The notes under the pieces were generated by a model. That model ran no database searches. It saw only the letters and a list, made by a program, of their open reading frames with translations, and was not told the origin of the DNA. A program made the position numbers and the translations under genes. From assembly GCF_001429505.1 (NCBI RefSeq), contig NZ_LMJW01000018.1, forward strand, positions 412,671 through 460,887: a DNA stretch of 48,217 nt, in the 5' to 3' direction. This document shows, one piece after another, positions 7,767 through 17,632 of the stretch. Source of the stretch: Allobosea sp. Root483D1 (lineage in GTDB: Bacteria; Pseudomonadota; Alphaproteobacteria; Rhizobiales; Beijerinckiaceae). Positions within the stretch are counted from its first letter, which is position 1. Each line of letters starts with the position of its first letter.

Positions 7767-7841
7767 TCAGCGCAGGCCGAGGAACGACAGAATCGCCAGG
7801 ACGACAACGACCAGGCCGACGATGTAGATGATGTTGTTCAT
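7767..7841 (-). CDS. 24-residue single-pass membrane protein
   Basis: A very small reading frame: MNNIIYIVGL, then a run of V/A/I/L residues, ending SFLGLR. Residues 4-21 form one hydrophobic helix, with a polar N-terminus and an arginine at the C-terminus. A strong Shine-Dalgarno sequence (GGAGGGGG) lies about 7 bases before the ATG. I recall similar 20-30-residue IIYIVGL...SFLGLR proteins in other Hyphomicrobiales, but that could not be checked here. It is divergent from the ABC binding-protein gene (187 bp between starts). The function is unknown; small membrane proteins of this size often modulate a larger membrane complex. Confidence 0.72.
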   Translation of the reverse strand: MNNIIYIVGLVVVVLAILSFLGLR

Positions 7842-8028
7842 GGTGGAGCCCCCTCCGGTTGCGGTGCCGTCGCATCTGCACGGCTGACGGTGCGTGCGAT
7901 CTTGCCGCAGCACTCTCGCAACGCGATGCATGGCGGGATTGTTCCGGAATCGTCGTATCCCTGTTGCACTCGCGCGCCATCCGCTCCCACAATGCCCGCC
8001 CGGGCAGAGACTCGGACGGGGGAACGCT

Positions 8029-9255
8029 ATGAAATCGATCGCGAGGGCGCTGGGCGCCGTCTTCATGCTGGCAGGCCTGGCTTTGCCCGCCGCCGCGCAG
8101 GACCGGCTGGTGATCGCCGGGCGCGATGCCGGCTTCGCGCCGGCCCTGGCCAAGATGGTCGAGCTTTATCAGGCCAAGAATCCGAATTTGAAGATCGAGC
8201 GGCTCGAGCTCGGCGGCGGCCCGCTCTATGAGCGCCTCGCGGTCGGCGCGCGTGAGAAGACCGCGGCGACCGATGTCGCGATGCTCGACGACATCTGGGC
8301 GCCCGAGTTCATGGCGCGCGGCTGGCTCACCGATCTCGGCACGGTCGGCGGCCTGCCGGGCGAGTTCGTCAAGTCGGCGATGGACGTCTCGCGCCATGAC
8401 GGCAAGCTCTATGCTGCGCCCTTCGTCGGCAACATCGCGATGTTTGCCTATCGCAAGGACCTGCTCGCCAAGCACGGCTTCGAGCGGCCCAAGACCTGGA
8501 GCGACGTCGTCAAGGCGGCGCAGGTGATCCAGGACAAGGAGCAGGGCGTTTCCGGCCTCGTCTTCCGCGGCATCAAGGGCAACCCGATCGTCACTTCCTT
8601 CCTGCCGGTGCTGTGGGCGCATGGCGGCGACGTCGTCAGCGCCGACGGCAAGGCCGTGCTCGACACGCCCGCCGCCGAGAAGGCGCTGACCCAGTTCCTG
8701 TCGTTCAAGGCGCTCGCGCCGAAGGGCGTCGAGACCTACAACGCGACCGAACTGCGCGATGCGATCCAGCAGGGCCGCGCCGCGATCGCGGTCGAGATGT
8801 GGTCGTCCTGGGCCGGCACGCTCGACGGTAGCGCCTCGAAGGTCGCGAACCAGGTCGAGGTCGTCGCCACGCCCGGCGAGGTCAAGGGTCCCGCGCCGAT
8901 GCTGGGTGCCTGGCTGCTCGCGATTCCCTCGGACTCGCCGAACAAGGCGCGCGCCGCCGACTTCATCCGCTTCGTCACCTCGCCTGAGAACCAGAAGCTG
9001 ATCGCGCTCGAGACCGGCAACCCGCCGACGCTCACCGCGCTGTTCAACGACAAGGACCTCGTCGCCAAGTACCGCTGGTACCCGGCGCAGCTCGAGGCGC
9101 TGAACGTCGCCCAGGCCCGTCCGCGCATCAGCCAGTGGGCCCGCGTCGAGACCATTCTCGGCGACTATCTCCAGCTCGCGCTGATCGGCCAGATGCAGCC
9201 CAAGCAGGCGCTGACCGAGGCTAACGCCCAGATCGCCCGCGCCCTGTCGCGCTGA
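8029..9255 (+). CDS. ABC transporter sugar-type substrate-binding protein
   Basis: A periplasmic solute-binding protein of 408 residues, family 1 (carbohydrate type). The start at 8029 follows GGGGGAACGCT and gives a clean Sec signal peptide (MKSIARALGA...LPAAAQ, cleavage after about residue 22). The frame is open for another 45 codons upstream, but those residues are not signal-like. The mature part shows the usual two-domain pattern, including the GNIAMFAYRKDLL and AAIAVEMWSSWAG segments. It leads a three-gene transport operon with two permeases. The upstream 187 bp hold a weak promoter-like pair (TTGCAC at 7964 and CACAAT at 7988). The substrate, probably a sugar or polyol, cannot be named. 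Confidence 0.92.
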   Translation: MKSIARALGAVFMLAGLALPAAAQDRLVIAGRDAGFAPALAKMVELYQAKNPNLKIERLELGGGPLYERLAVGAREKTAATDVAMLDDIWAPEFMARGWLTDLGTVGGLPGEFVKSAMDVSRHDGKLYAAPFVGNIAMFAYRKDLLAKHGFERPKTWSDVVKAAQVIQDKEQGVSGLVFRGIKGNPIVTSFLPVLWAHGGDVVSADGKAVLDTPAAEKALTQFLSFKALAPKGVETYNATELRDAIQQGRAAIAVEMWSSWAGTLDGSASKVANQVEVVATPGEVKGPAPMLGAWLLAIPSDSPNKARAADFIRFVTSPENQKLIALETGNPPTLTALFNDKDLVAKYRWYPAQLEALNVAQARPRISQWARVETILGDYLQLALIGQMQPKQALTEANAQIARALSR

Positions 9256-9262
9256 CCCTAAC

Positions 9263-9295
9263 GCGGGCCGTCTCCCTGCGAGCCGGCCCGCTTTT
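9263..9295 (+). terminator. Intercistronic hairpin/attenuator between binding protein and permease
   Basis: GCGGGCCG (9263-9270) pairs perfectly with CGGCCCGC (9284-9291) around a 13-base loop and is followed by TTTT. It lies 7 bp after the binding-protein stop and 11 bp before the permease start. Such a leaky terminator or 3'-protecting stem typically lets the binding protein be made in excess over the membrane subunits. Confidence 0.75.
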
Positions 9296-9306
9296 GTCTG
9301 GACGTA

Positions 9307-10176
9307 ATGACCGCTTCACGCCGCCTGCTGCCCTGGCTCCTGTTGACGCCGGCGCTCATCATCTTCGCCGGGCTGACGCTCTATCCGCTCGGGCGGACGC
9401 TGGCGCTTTCGCTGTTCGCCACCGATTACGGCTTCGAGAACGCCAAGTTCATCGGGCTGGAGAACTTCCAGGAACTCTGGGACAGCCGCTTCTTCCGGCA
9501 GGCGGTGACCAACACCGTCGTGTTCACGGTGGTCGCGACCGTGCTCGAAGTCGCGGCGGGGCTTGGGCTGGCGCTGCTGCTCAACCGCGCCTTTCCCGGC
9601 CGCACGCTGGTGATGACGCTTTTGCTGGCGCCGTTCGTGCTCTCGACCATGGTGGTCACCGCGATCTGGCGGGCCTGGTTCCATTTCGATCTCGGCTTTC
9701 TGAATAACCTCTTGCGCACAGTCGGCCTGCCGGGCGTGCCCTGGCTGTTCGATCCCAATCTCGCGCTCTGGTCGATCGTGCTGGTCGATCTCTGGCAGAC
9801 CGCGCCCTTCGCCTTCCTGATCATCTTCGCCGGGCTGCGGCTGATCCCGCAGGATGTCTACGAGGCCGCCCGCGTCGACGGCGCCGGGCCGTGGCGGCGT
9901 TTTCGCGACATGACGCTGCCGCTGCTCGCGCCCTATCTCTTCGTCGCGGCGCTGCTGCGCTCGGTCGACAGCTTCAAGCTGTTCGACAAGGTCTACGCCA
10001 TGACCGGCGGCGGGCCGGGCCAGTCGACCGAAACGGTCTCGATGTTCGTCTACCGGCAGGGCTTCCGTTTCTTCGACATCGGGCTGGCTTCCGCGGCTGC
10101 GGTGGTGATGATCGTCGTCGCTGGCCTGCTCGCGGTCGTCTATGCGGCGTCGCTGCTGCGAGGAGCGGGCCGATGA
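9307..10176 (+). CDS. ABC transporter permease (sugar type, first subunit)
   Basis: A 289-residue inner-membrane protein with about six helices. The first helix is LLPWLLLTPALIIFAGL, and the cytoplasmic EAA loop reads YEAARVDGAGPWRRF followed by TLPLLAPY. This is the MalF/UgpA-type permease of family-1 importers. Its stop overlaps the start of the second permease (ATGA at 10173-10176), indicating translational coupling. The start at 9307 has no strong ribosome site, fitting expression below that of the binding protein. Confidence 0.93.
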   Translation: MTASRRLLPWLLLTPALIIFAGLTLYPLGRTLALSLFATDYGFENAKFIGLENFQELWDSRFFRQAVTNTVVFTVVATVLEVAAGLGLALLLNRAFPGRTLVMTLLLAPFVLSTMVVTAIWRAWFHFDLGFLNNLLRTVGLPGVPWLFDPNLALWSIVLVDLWQTAPFAFLIIFAGLRLIPQDVYEAARVDGAGPWRRFRDMTLPLLAPYLFVAALLRSVDSFKLFDKVYAMTGGGPGQSTETVSMFVYRQGFRFFDIGLASAAAVVMIVVAGLLAVVYAASLLRGAGR

Positions 10177-10976
10177 TCCGGATCATCGCTGCCTTCGGCC
10201 TTTGCGCGCTCTCGCTGATCCCGCTCGTCTGGATGGTCGCGACCTCGTTCAAGCCGCCAGCCGAATATGTCTCGACCTCGATCGCGCTCTGGCCGCAGGA
10301 CCCGACGCTGGCGCATTACCGCGTCTTGCTCGACGGCGGAATGTGGCGACTCGGGCTCAACAGCGTCGTGGTGGCGTTCGGCACGGTCGCGCTCTCGCTG
10401 CTCGCCGGCCTGCCGGCGGCCTACGCGCTGGCGCGCTTCGAACTGCCCAAGCGCTTCGACATCGTCTTCCTCGGCTTCGTGCTGGTGATCAAGCTGGCGC
10501 CGCCCATCGCGCTCGCGATCCCGCTCTACCAGGTGCTGCGGGCGCTCGGCCTGCTCGACACCCATCTCGGCCTGATCCTCGCCAACCAGATCCTGGCGCT
10601 GCCCTTCGCGATCTGGATGCTGCTCGGCTTCGTCCGCGACGTGCCCTATTCGTTCGAGGAGGCGGCGATGCTCGACGGGGCCGGCTTTGTGAGGCGGCTG
10701 CTCCAGATCGTCGTGCCGCTGCTGATGCCGGGACTGGTCGCGACGGCGGTCTTCGTCGCGATCATGAGCTGGAACGAGTTCCTGTTCGCGCTGCTCTTCA
10801 TCCAGACGCCGTCGAAATTCACCTTGCCGGCCTTCATCGCGACCTTGATCAACGAGGACGAGACGCTCTGGGGCAGGCTTTCGGCGATGGGGCTGATCGC
10901 CTCGCTGCCGGTGCTGCTCGCGGTCGGGCTGGTCAGGCGCGGGCTGACGCGCGAGGTATCGATCGACCAGCACTGA
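10173..10976 (+). CDS. ABC transporter permease (sugar type, second subunit)
   Basis: A 267-residue MalG/UgpE-type permease. The start at 10173 overlaps the previous stop in an ATGA and gives the expected N-terminus (MIRIIAAFGLCALSLIPLVWM, then TSFKPPAEY). The EAA loop is YSFEEAAMLDGAGFVRR followed by VVPLLMPGLVA. The open frame further upstream overlaps the first permease and is not used. No ATP-binding subunit follows: the next gene is a DUF2189 protein on the other strand. The importer must therefore borrow an ATPase encoded elsewhere, or has lost its own. Confidence 0.93.
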   Translation: MIRIIAAFGLCALSLIPLVWMVATSFKPPAEYVSTSIALWPQDPTLAHYRVLLDGGMWRLGLNSVVVAFGTVALSLLAGLPAAYALARFELPKRFDIVFLGFVLVIKLAPPIALAIPLYQVLRALGLLDTHLGLILANQILALPFAIWMLLGFVRDVPYSFEEAAMLDGAGFVRRLLQIVVPLLMPGLVATAVFVAIMSWNEFLFALLFIQTPSKFTLPAFIATLINEDETLWGRLSAMGLIASLPVLLAVGLVRRGLTREVSIDQH

Positions 10977-10984
10977 CGGAGATC

Positions 10985-11092
10985 GTCATTCTCGGGCGCA
11001 GCGGAGCGCAGACCCGAGAATCTCCGGACGACGAGGCGCCCCCATCAGCGCCTCATCCGGCCTGAGATGCTCGGGTCAAGCCCGAGCATGAC
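10985..11092 (+). repeat. Dispersed composite repeat, family B, copy 1
   Basis: Two hairpins bracket a variable centre: ATTCTCGGG/CCCGAGAAT (10988-11021) and ATGCTCGGG-TCAAG-CCCGAGCAT (11067-11089), with GTCAT and ATGAC at the outer ends. The complete 108-bp unit reappears inverted at 25373-25478. It sits directly after the permease operon and before the stop of the convergent DUF2189 gene, where the hairpins could also end transcription from both sides. Confidence 0.88.
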
Positions 11093-11102
11093 GTGGTGTG
11101 GC

Positions 11103-11912
11103 TTACCGCGGCACGACCTTGCGGTAGAGGTGCCAGCTGGCGTGGCCGAGGATCGGCATGACGATGATCAGGCCGACCAGGACCGGCAGCGAGCCGAGCA
11201 CCAGCAGCGCTGTGATCGTCAGGGCCCAGTACAGCATTCCTCGCGGGCTCTTCTCGACGGCGGCCATCGAGGTCTTCACCGCGGTCGCCATGCTGACATG
11301 CCGGTCGAGCATCAACGGGAAGGAGATGACCGTCATCGCGAACACCAGGATGGCGAAGAGCAGCCCGAGCGCATTGCCGAGTATGATCATCGTCCAGCCG
11401 TTCGCCGTGGTCAGCAGCGGCATCATGAAGCCCTCGAGGGAATCGAGCGGGACATCGCCCATCAGCCAGCCGTAGATGATCCAGGCGCTGAACAGCCAGG
11501 CGAGGAAGACGCCGGTGAGCAGCGCGCCGAGCAGCGCGATCTGGCCGATGCCGGGCGAGTGCACGACATCGAGCGCATGCTTCCAGGAGGTGTCCATGCC
11601 GAGCTCGCGACGGCGGCTGATCTCGTAGAGACCGATCGCCGCGAAGGGGCCGAGCAGGGCAAAGCCGGAGGCCAGCGGGAACAGCAGCGGGAAGATATTG
11701 TAACTTACTGTCAGGCGGGCGAGCAGGACGCCGGCGATCGGATAGATCAGGGCGATGAAGAGCAGATGGCTGGGCTGGGCCATGAAGTCGGAATAGCCCT
11801 GCCTGAGGGCGTCCTTGATATCGGCGATGCCGATCTCGTTGACGGGCAGGGCATCGGCGGGCGCAGCATCGTTCGCCGCCATCTGGGGATGATGGATATG
11901 GGTATCGGCCAT
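11103..11912 (-). CDS. DUF2189 integral membrane protein
   Basis: A 269-residue protein with a soluble, His/Ala-rich N-terminus of about 35 residues and roughly six hydrophobic helices (for example LLFIALIYPIAGVLLA, IALLGALLTGVFLAWLFSAW and LLVLGSLPVLVGLIIVMPIL). The ADIKDALRQGYSDFMAQPSH entry, the FPLASGFALLGP segment and the final LGHASWHLYRKVV are characteristic of the DUF2189 family (cytochrome-oxidase-subunit-I-like in some annotations). No function is established. The start at 11912 follows GGGAAG 8 bases upstream. It is divergent from ligA with 187 bp between the starts; no clear operator was seen there. Confidence 0.88.
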   Translation of the reverse strand: MADTHIHHPQMAANDAAPADALPVNEIGIADIKDALRQGYSDFMAQPSHLLFIALIYPIAGVLLARLTVSYNIFPLLFPLASGFALLGPFAAIGLYEISRRRELGMDTSWKHALDVVHSPGIGQIALLGALLTGVFLAWLFSAWIIYGWLMGDVPLDSLEGFMMPLLTTANGWTMIILGNALGLLFAILVFAMTVISFPLMLDRHVSMATAVKTSMAAVEKSPRGMLYWALTITALLVLGSLPVLVGLIIVMPILGHASWHLYRKVVPR

Positions 11913-12090
11913 GGCGTTCTTCCCGGTTCCGCCCGGTTCGCCTTAGCGGTCCTGACGCGATCCTCCGGTCAAGACCTGCGAGGCGTCGAGCATTTCAGCG
12001 AGGGAAGCCTACACCCGACCCGCTCCTGCCACAAATCGGCGTACCCAAATCGTGAAACTGGAGCTTCGCAGGATACTTCCCCTGAACTAG

Positions 12091-14250
<2,160 letters not shown>

Positions 14251-14296
14251 GACGATACCGTGCTGCTACCAACATAAGGTCGAAGGGCACGGGGAA

Positions 14297-14320
14297 CCCT
14301 TCTCCCGTGTGGGAGAAGGG
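14297..14320 (+). repeat. Palindromic repeat, family D, copy 3
   Basis: A perfect CCCTTCTCCC-GTGT-GGGAGAAGGG hairpin (10-bp stem), 46 bp after the ligA stop and followed by GGGATGAGGG. It may protect the ligA mRNA 3' end. Same family as 7506-7555. Confidence 0.8.
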
Positions 14321-14403
14321 CAGGGATGAGGGCCTGCCCTTTCCGCAGAAGGCTCAACGGCTCCGTTGCATTCCAATAATCAGCGGCGGTCCCTCACCCC
14401 TAC

Positions 14404-14425
14404 CCCTCTCCCATCCGGGAGAGGG
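14404..14425 (+). repeat. Palindromic repeat, family D, copy 4
   Basis: A perfect CCCTCTCCC-ATCC-GGGAGAGGG hairpin (9-bp stem), preceded by CCCTCACCCCTA. It lies between the convergent ends of ligA and peptidase T and matches the copy at 7676-7712. Confidence 0.8.
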
Positions 14426-14449
14426 ATCCCGCGCTTGTTCAGGTCACTT

Positions 14450-15679
14450 TTAGCCCCGCTCCGCCGCCAGCGTGCAGATCATCCGCGCGACATCGTAGGA
14501 CTTCTCGAAGGCCGGGACCGGCAGGAACTCGTAGCGCGAGTGGAAATTATAGGCGCCGGTGAAGAAGTTCGGTGTCGGCAGGCCGCGGGCCGAGAGCGCC
14601 GCTCCGTCGGTGCCGCCGCGCATCGGGATCTGCTTCTTCCTGATCTGTAGCGCCTCCAACGCGCCGAACAGCAACTCGACCGGGCGGTGGTCGTCACCGA
14701 GGCTGTCATGGATGTTGCCATAGGTGTCGCTCACCACGCATTCGACCCGGCCGGTCGGATAGAGCGCGGCGATCTCGGCGGTAACCTCAATGAGGCGGCG
14801 CTTGCGCGCTTCGAAGCTTGTCCTGTCGAAATCGCGGATCAAGGCGCCGAGCCTTGCCTCGCTGGCATTGGCGGTGATGGTATTGAACCAGACATAGCCT
14901 TCGCGGCCTTCGGTGTTCTCCGGCGTCTCAGCCCGGTCGAAGCGGCTGATGAAGTCCTGCGCCATCAGCACCGGGTTCACCAGCACGCCCTTGGCCGACA
15001 TCGGATGGGTGCTGACGCCGGTGAGGGTGATTTCGGCGGCGGCGGCGTTGAAGTTCTCGATCACGACTTCGCCGAGCTCGCAGCAATCGATCGTGTAGGC
15101 GAAGTCGCAAGGGAAGCGGGCGAGGTCGAGGACCTTGGCGCCGCGCAGGCCGATCTCCTCGTCCGGGACAAAGGCGACGGTGATGTCGCCATGGCGATCC
15201 TGCGGGCCGAGATTGGCGAGCAGGGTCATGATCACCGTGATCGCCGCCTTGTTGTCGGCGCCGAGCACGCTGTTGCCGTCGCTGGCGATGATCTCGGCGC
15301 CAGCCCAGTCGCGCAGTTGCGGATGCTCGGCGACACGCAGCCAGATGTCCTGATCGCGGTTGAGGCAGAGGTCCTCGCCTTCGAAGCGCAGCAGCTGCGG
15401 GTGGATATCGGGCGAGAGACCGGCGTCGAAGGTGTCGAGATGGGCGATGAAGCCGATCTTCGGCGCACCTGCCACGGTGCCGCGCTTCACAGCCGTGACG
15501 GTGGCGCGGTCGTCGATGACGACGTCGTCGAGGCCGAGCGCGCGCAGCTCGTCAGCCAGCAATTGCGCCAGGCGCTGCTGGCCCGGCGTGCTGGGCAGCG
15601 TCGTGGCCTTGATGTCGCTTTGGCTGGTGACCGAGAGATAGCGGAAGAAGCGCTCGATCAGTTGCTGGCGGATGCTCAT
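14450..15679 (-). CDS. pepT: Peptidase T (tripeptide aminopeptidase)
   Basis: A cytosolic dinuclear-zinc aminopeptidase (M20B) that removes the N-terminal residue from tripeptides. The 409-residue length is typical. Visible metal and catalytic residues include H80 and D82 in IAHLDTFDAG, D142 in VLGADNKAAI, E174-E175 in VPDEEIGLRG, and the HPMSAKG and PMRGGTDGA segments near the dimerisation and C-terminal regions. It is encoded opposite to ligA and in the same direction as the fumarylacetoacetate-hydrolase-family gene, which lies 53 bp upstream of its start, so the two could be co-transcribed, although the functions are not obviously linked. Confidence 0.95.
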   Translation of the reverse strand: MSIRQQLIERFFRYLSVTSQSDIKATTLPSTPGQQRLAQLLADELRALGLDDVVIDDRATVTAVKRGTVAGAPKIGFIAHLDTFDAGLSPDIHPQLLRFEGEDLCLNRDQDIWLRVAEHPQLRDWAGAEIIASDGNSVLGADNKAAITVIMTLLANLGPQDRHGDITVAFVPDEEIGLRGAKVLDLARFPCDFAYTIDCCELGEVVIENFNAAAAEITLTGVSTHPMSAKGVLVNPVLMAQDFISRFDRAETPENTEGREGYVWFNTITANASEARLGALIRDFDRTSFEARKRRLIEVTAEIAALYPTGRVECVVSDTYGNIHDSLGDDHRPVELLFGALEALQIRKKQIPMRGGTDGAALSARGLPTPNFFTGAYNFHSRYEFLPVPAFEKSYDVARMICTLAAERG

Positions 15680-15732
15680 CTCGGCGTCGTCCGGCTAGTA
15701 GGGCAGTTGCCGGGACGATAGAGCGCTTTTCC

Positions 15733-16449
15733 TCAGGCCGCGACCGCCGGCTCGCCGATCGTGACGGTAAGCGAGCCGAGTGTCTCGATGCTGCCGACGA
15801 GGACGTTGCCGGGTAAGACGGCGCCGACGCCATGCGGCGTTCCGGTCATGATCACGTCGCCCGGCTCCAGCGAGAAGTAGTTCGAGAGCGTGGCGATGAT
15901 CTCCGGCGTACGCCAGATCATCAGCGACAGGTCGGAATCCTGGTGGGCGACGCCATCGACCTCGAGCCTGATGCCGCCCGAGGCGGGATGGCCGACCTGC
16001 TCGACCGGGTAGACCGGCCCGCACGGCGCGGAATGGTCGAAGGACTTCTTCAGTTCCCAGGGGATGCGCGGCCCGTCCGGCGTGTTGAGGAGGCGGCGGC
16101 GGGTCATGTCGAGGCAGATACCGTAGCCGAAGACGTGGGACAGCGCCTGGTCCTGCGGGATGTTGTAGCCCCCGGACTTCATCGCGACCATGAGCTCGAG
16201 CTCGAAATGGAAATCGTCGGTCATCGGCGGATAGGGCACGGTGCCGCCATCCTGCACGACTGCGTCGATCGGCTTCTGGAAGATCAACGGGAAGTCGCGC
16301 GTCTCGTCGCCACCCATCTCGCGGACATGGGCGACGTAGTTGCGGCCGACGCAGTAGATTCGCCTGACCGGAAAGCGCGCCGACGAGCCGATGATCGGCA
16401 GGGTCGGTTGGATCGGGGCGGGGACAGCGAGATTTACGAGCGTGGTCAT
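15733..16449 (-). CDS. Fumarylacetoacetate-hydrolase-family enzyme
   Basis: A 238-residue metal-dependent enzyme of the FAH fold, whose members cleave C-C bonds or decarboxylate acylpyruvates and related keto acids (fumarylpyruvate hydrolase, acylpyruvase). IYCVGRNYVAHVREMG near the N-terminus, the paired acidic ligands in FHFELELMVAM, the aspartate in YGICLDMTRR, and DVIMTGTPHGVGAV are diagnostic. The start at 16449 gives the normal N-terminus; an in-frame ATG 30 bases upstream adds ten residues without homology. It is divergent from an ABC importer with a GntR regulator, separated by an A+T-rich 169-bp region, so it may degrade whatever that importer brings in. The substrate is unknown. Confidence 0.9.
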   Translation of the reverse strand: MTTLVNLAVPAPIQPTLPIIGSSARFPVRRIYCVGRNYVAHVREMGGDETRDFPLIFQKPIDAVVQDGGTVPYPPMTDDFHFELELMVAMKSGGYNIPQDQALSHVFGYGICLDMTRRRLLNTPDGPRIPWELKKSFDHSAPCGPVYPVEQVGHPASGGIRLEVDGVAHQDSDLSLMIWRTPEIIATLSNYFSLEPGDVIMTGTPHGVGAVLPGNVLVGSIETLGSLTVTIGEPAVAA

Positions 16450-16519
16450 CGAGCGGCCGTGGCTAGGTGGCGAATACATCGAGCATAGGACGCGCCCATC
16501 CAGTGTCCATATAAATCTG

Positions 16520-16561
16520 CATATTTTTATGTCCTCATAATAAATATGAATTTAATTGACA
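16520..16561. promoter_or_regulatory. A+T-rich divergent control region with inverted repeats
   Basis: The DNA between the two divergent starts is strikingly A+T-rich compared with its surroundings. It holds TTATGTCCTCATAA (16527-16540), which is 5-bp inverted arms around 4 bases and resembles a GntR/FadR-type half-site arrangement. An outer pair CATATTT (16520-16526) / AAATATG (16542-16548) flanks it. TTGACA at 16556-16561 is a perfect -35 hexamer pointing towards the importer, though no good -10 follows at 17 bp. The operator role for the GntR protein at 19319 is inferred. Confidence 0.45.
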
Positions 16562-16618
16562 TAGAAAGTCGATGATGCATCGTTGTCTCGCTCACGTCGA
16601 AAAACCAAGGGGAACGGG

Positions 16619-17632
16619 ATGAAGCGTAGGCAGTTCATCGCGGCGGCCGCAGGGCTGCCCTTCGCACTCGCGGCTCCCCGGGCGCTGTCGCAGGCGCTGG
16701 ACGAGTTGACGATCGTCTACCCGAGCCCGGGCGGGCTGGGCTATTTCGCGCTCTATGCCGCAATCGGCGAAGGCTACTTTGCCGAAGAGAAGCTCAAGAT
16801 CACACCGCGCAGCGTCAACGGCTCGGCAGCGGCGATCCAGGCGCTGCTTGCCGGGCAGGCACAGCTCGCCCACCCCGGGCCGGGACCGTTGATGGCGGCG
16901 AGGGATCGCGGCCAGGACCTCGTCTACATCTACAATTACTTCACCCGCAGCCAGTTCAACCTCGTCGTGCCGGAGACCTCCGCCTTCCAGAAGCCGGCTG
17001 ACCTGAAGGGCAAGGTCATCGGCGTCGGCACCGCCGACGGTGCCGAGGTCGCCTTCGTCCGCTCGATCTTCGACGCCGAGGGCATGAAGGAGGGCGCCGA
17101 CTACAAGTTCATTACGGTGGGCGAGGGCGGCATGGCGGTCGCCGGCTTCATGCAGAAGGCGATCGACGCCTATGCCTCCGATACCGCCGGCGCTGCGACG
17201 CTGAGCCTGCGCGGGATCAAGCTGCGCTCGCTGACGCCGCCGCGCTTCCAGTCCTATTTCGGCAATGGCTATGTCGTCACCCGCAAATATCTCGACGAGA
17301 ACCGCGGCATGCTCGAACGTTTCGGCCGTGCCCTGGTCAGGGGCACCAAGTTCGGCCTCGACCCGGCCAACAAGGCGGCGGTGCTGAAGCATGCGCGCAT
17401 GGGCAATCCGCAGCAGCTGGAGAACATGCCCTTCGCCGAGGCGCTGATGGAGGTCTACTATCGCCTGACAGCGCCGCTCGATCCGGCCAAGGGCTTCGGC
17501 TACAACAGTCCCGAAGCCTGGGAGATGTGGCAGAAGACACTGCTCGCCTCGGGCGACCTCAAGAAGCCGCTCGACGATCTCAGCAAGGCCTATTCCAACG
17601 ACCTGATCGCCGCCTGGAACGCGCCGAAATGA
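16619..17632 (+). CDS. ABC transporter substrate-binding protein (taurine/nitrate/thiamine-precursor type)
   Basis: A 337-residue periplasmic binding protein of the NMT1/TauA-like family. The start at 16619 follows AAGGGGAACGGG and gives a signal peptide beginning MKRRQFI, a twin-arginine-like start, ending ALAAPRALSQ. The mature part has the typical LDELTIVYPSPGGLGYFALY entry, EGYFAEEKLKI and the PADLKGKVIGVGTADGAEV motif. It is the first gene of a three-gene importer; its stop overlaps the ATPase start. Family members bind sulfonates, nitrate, aromatic acids or pyrimidines; which ligand applies here cannot be told. Confidence 0.92.
   Translation: MKRRQFIAAAAGLPFALAAPRALSQALDELTIVYPSPGGLGYFALYAAIGEGYFAEEKLKITPRSVNGSAAAIQALLAGQAQLAHPGPGPLMAARDRGQDLVYIYNYFTRSQFNLVVPETSAFQKPADLKGKVIGVGTADGAEVAFVRSIFDAEGMKEGADYKFITVGEGGMAVAGFMQKAIDAYASDTAGAATLSLRGIKLRSLTPPRFQSYFGNGYVVTRKYLDENRGMLERFGRALVRGTKFGLDPANKAAVLKHARMGNPQQLENMPFAEALMEVYYRLTAPLDPAKGFGYNSPEAWEMWQKTLLASGDLKKPLDDLSKAYSNDLIAAWNAPK

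Noticed and set aside
9891..10172. An upstream extension of the second sugar permease
   Set aside because: It overlaps the first permease; the ATGA coupling at 10173 gives a normal N-terminus.
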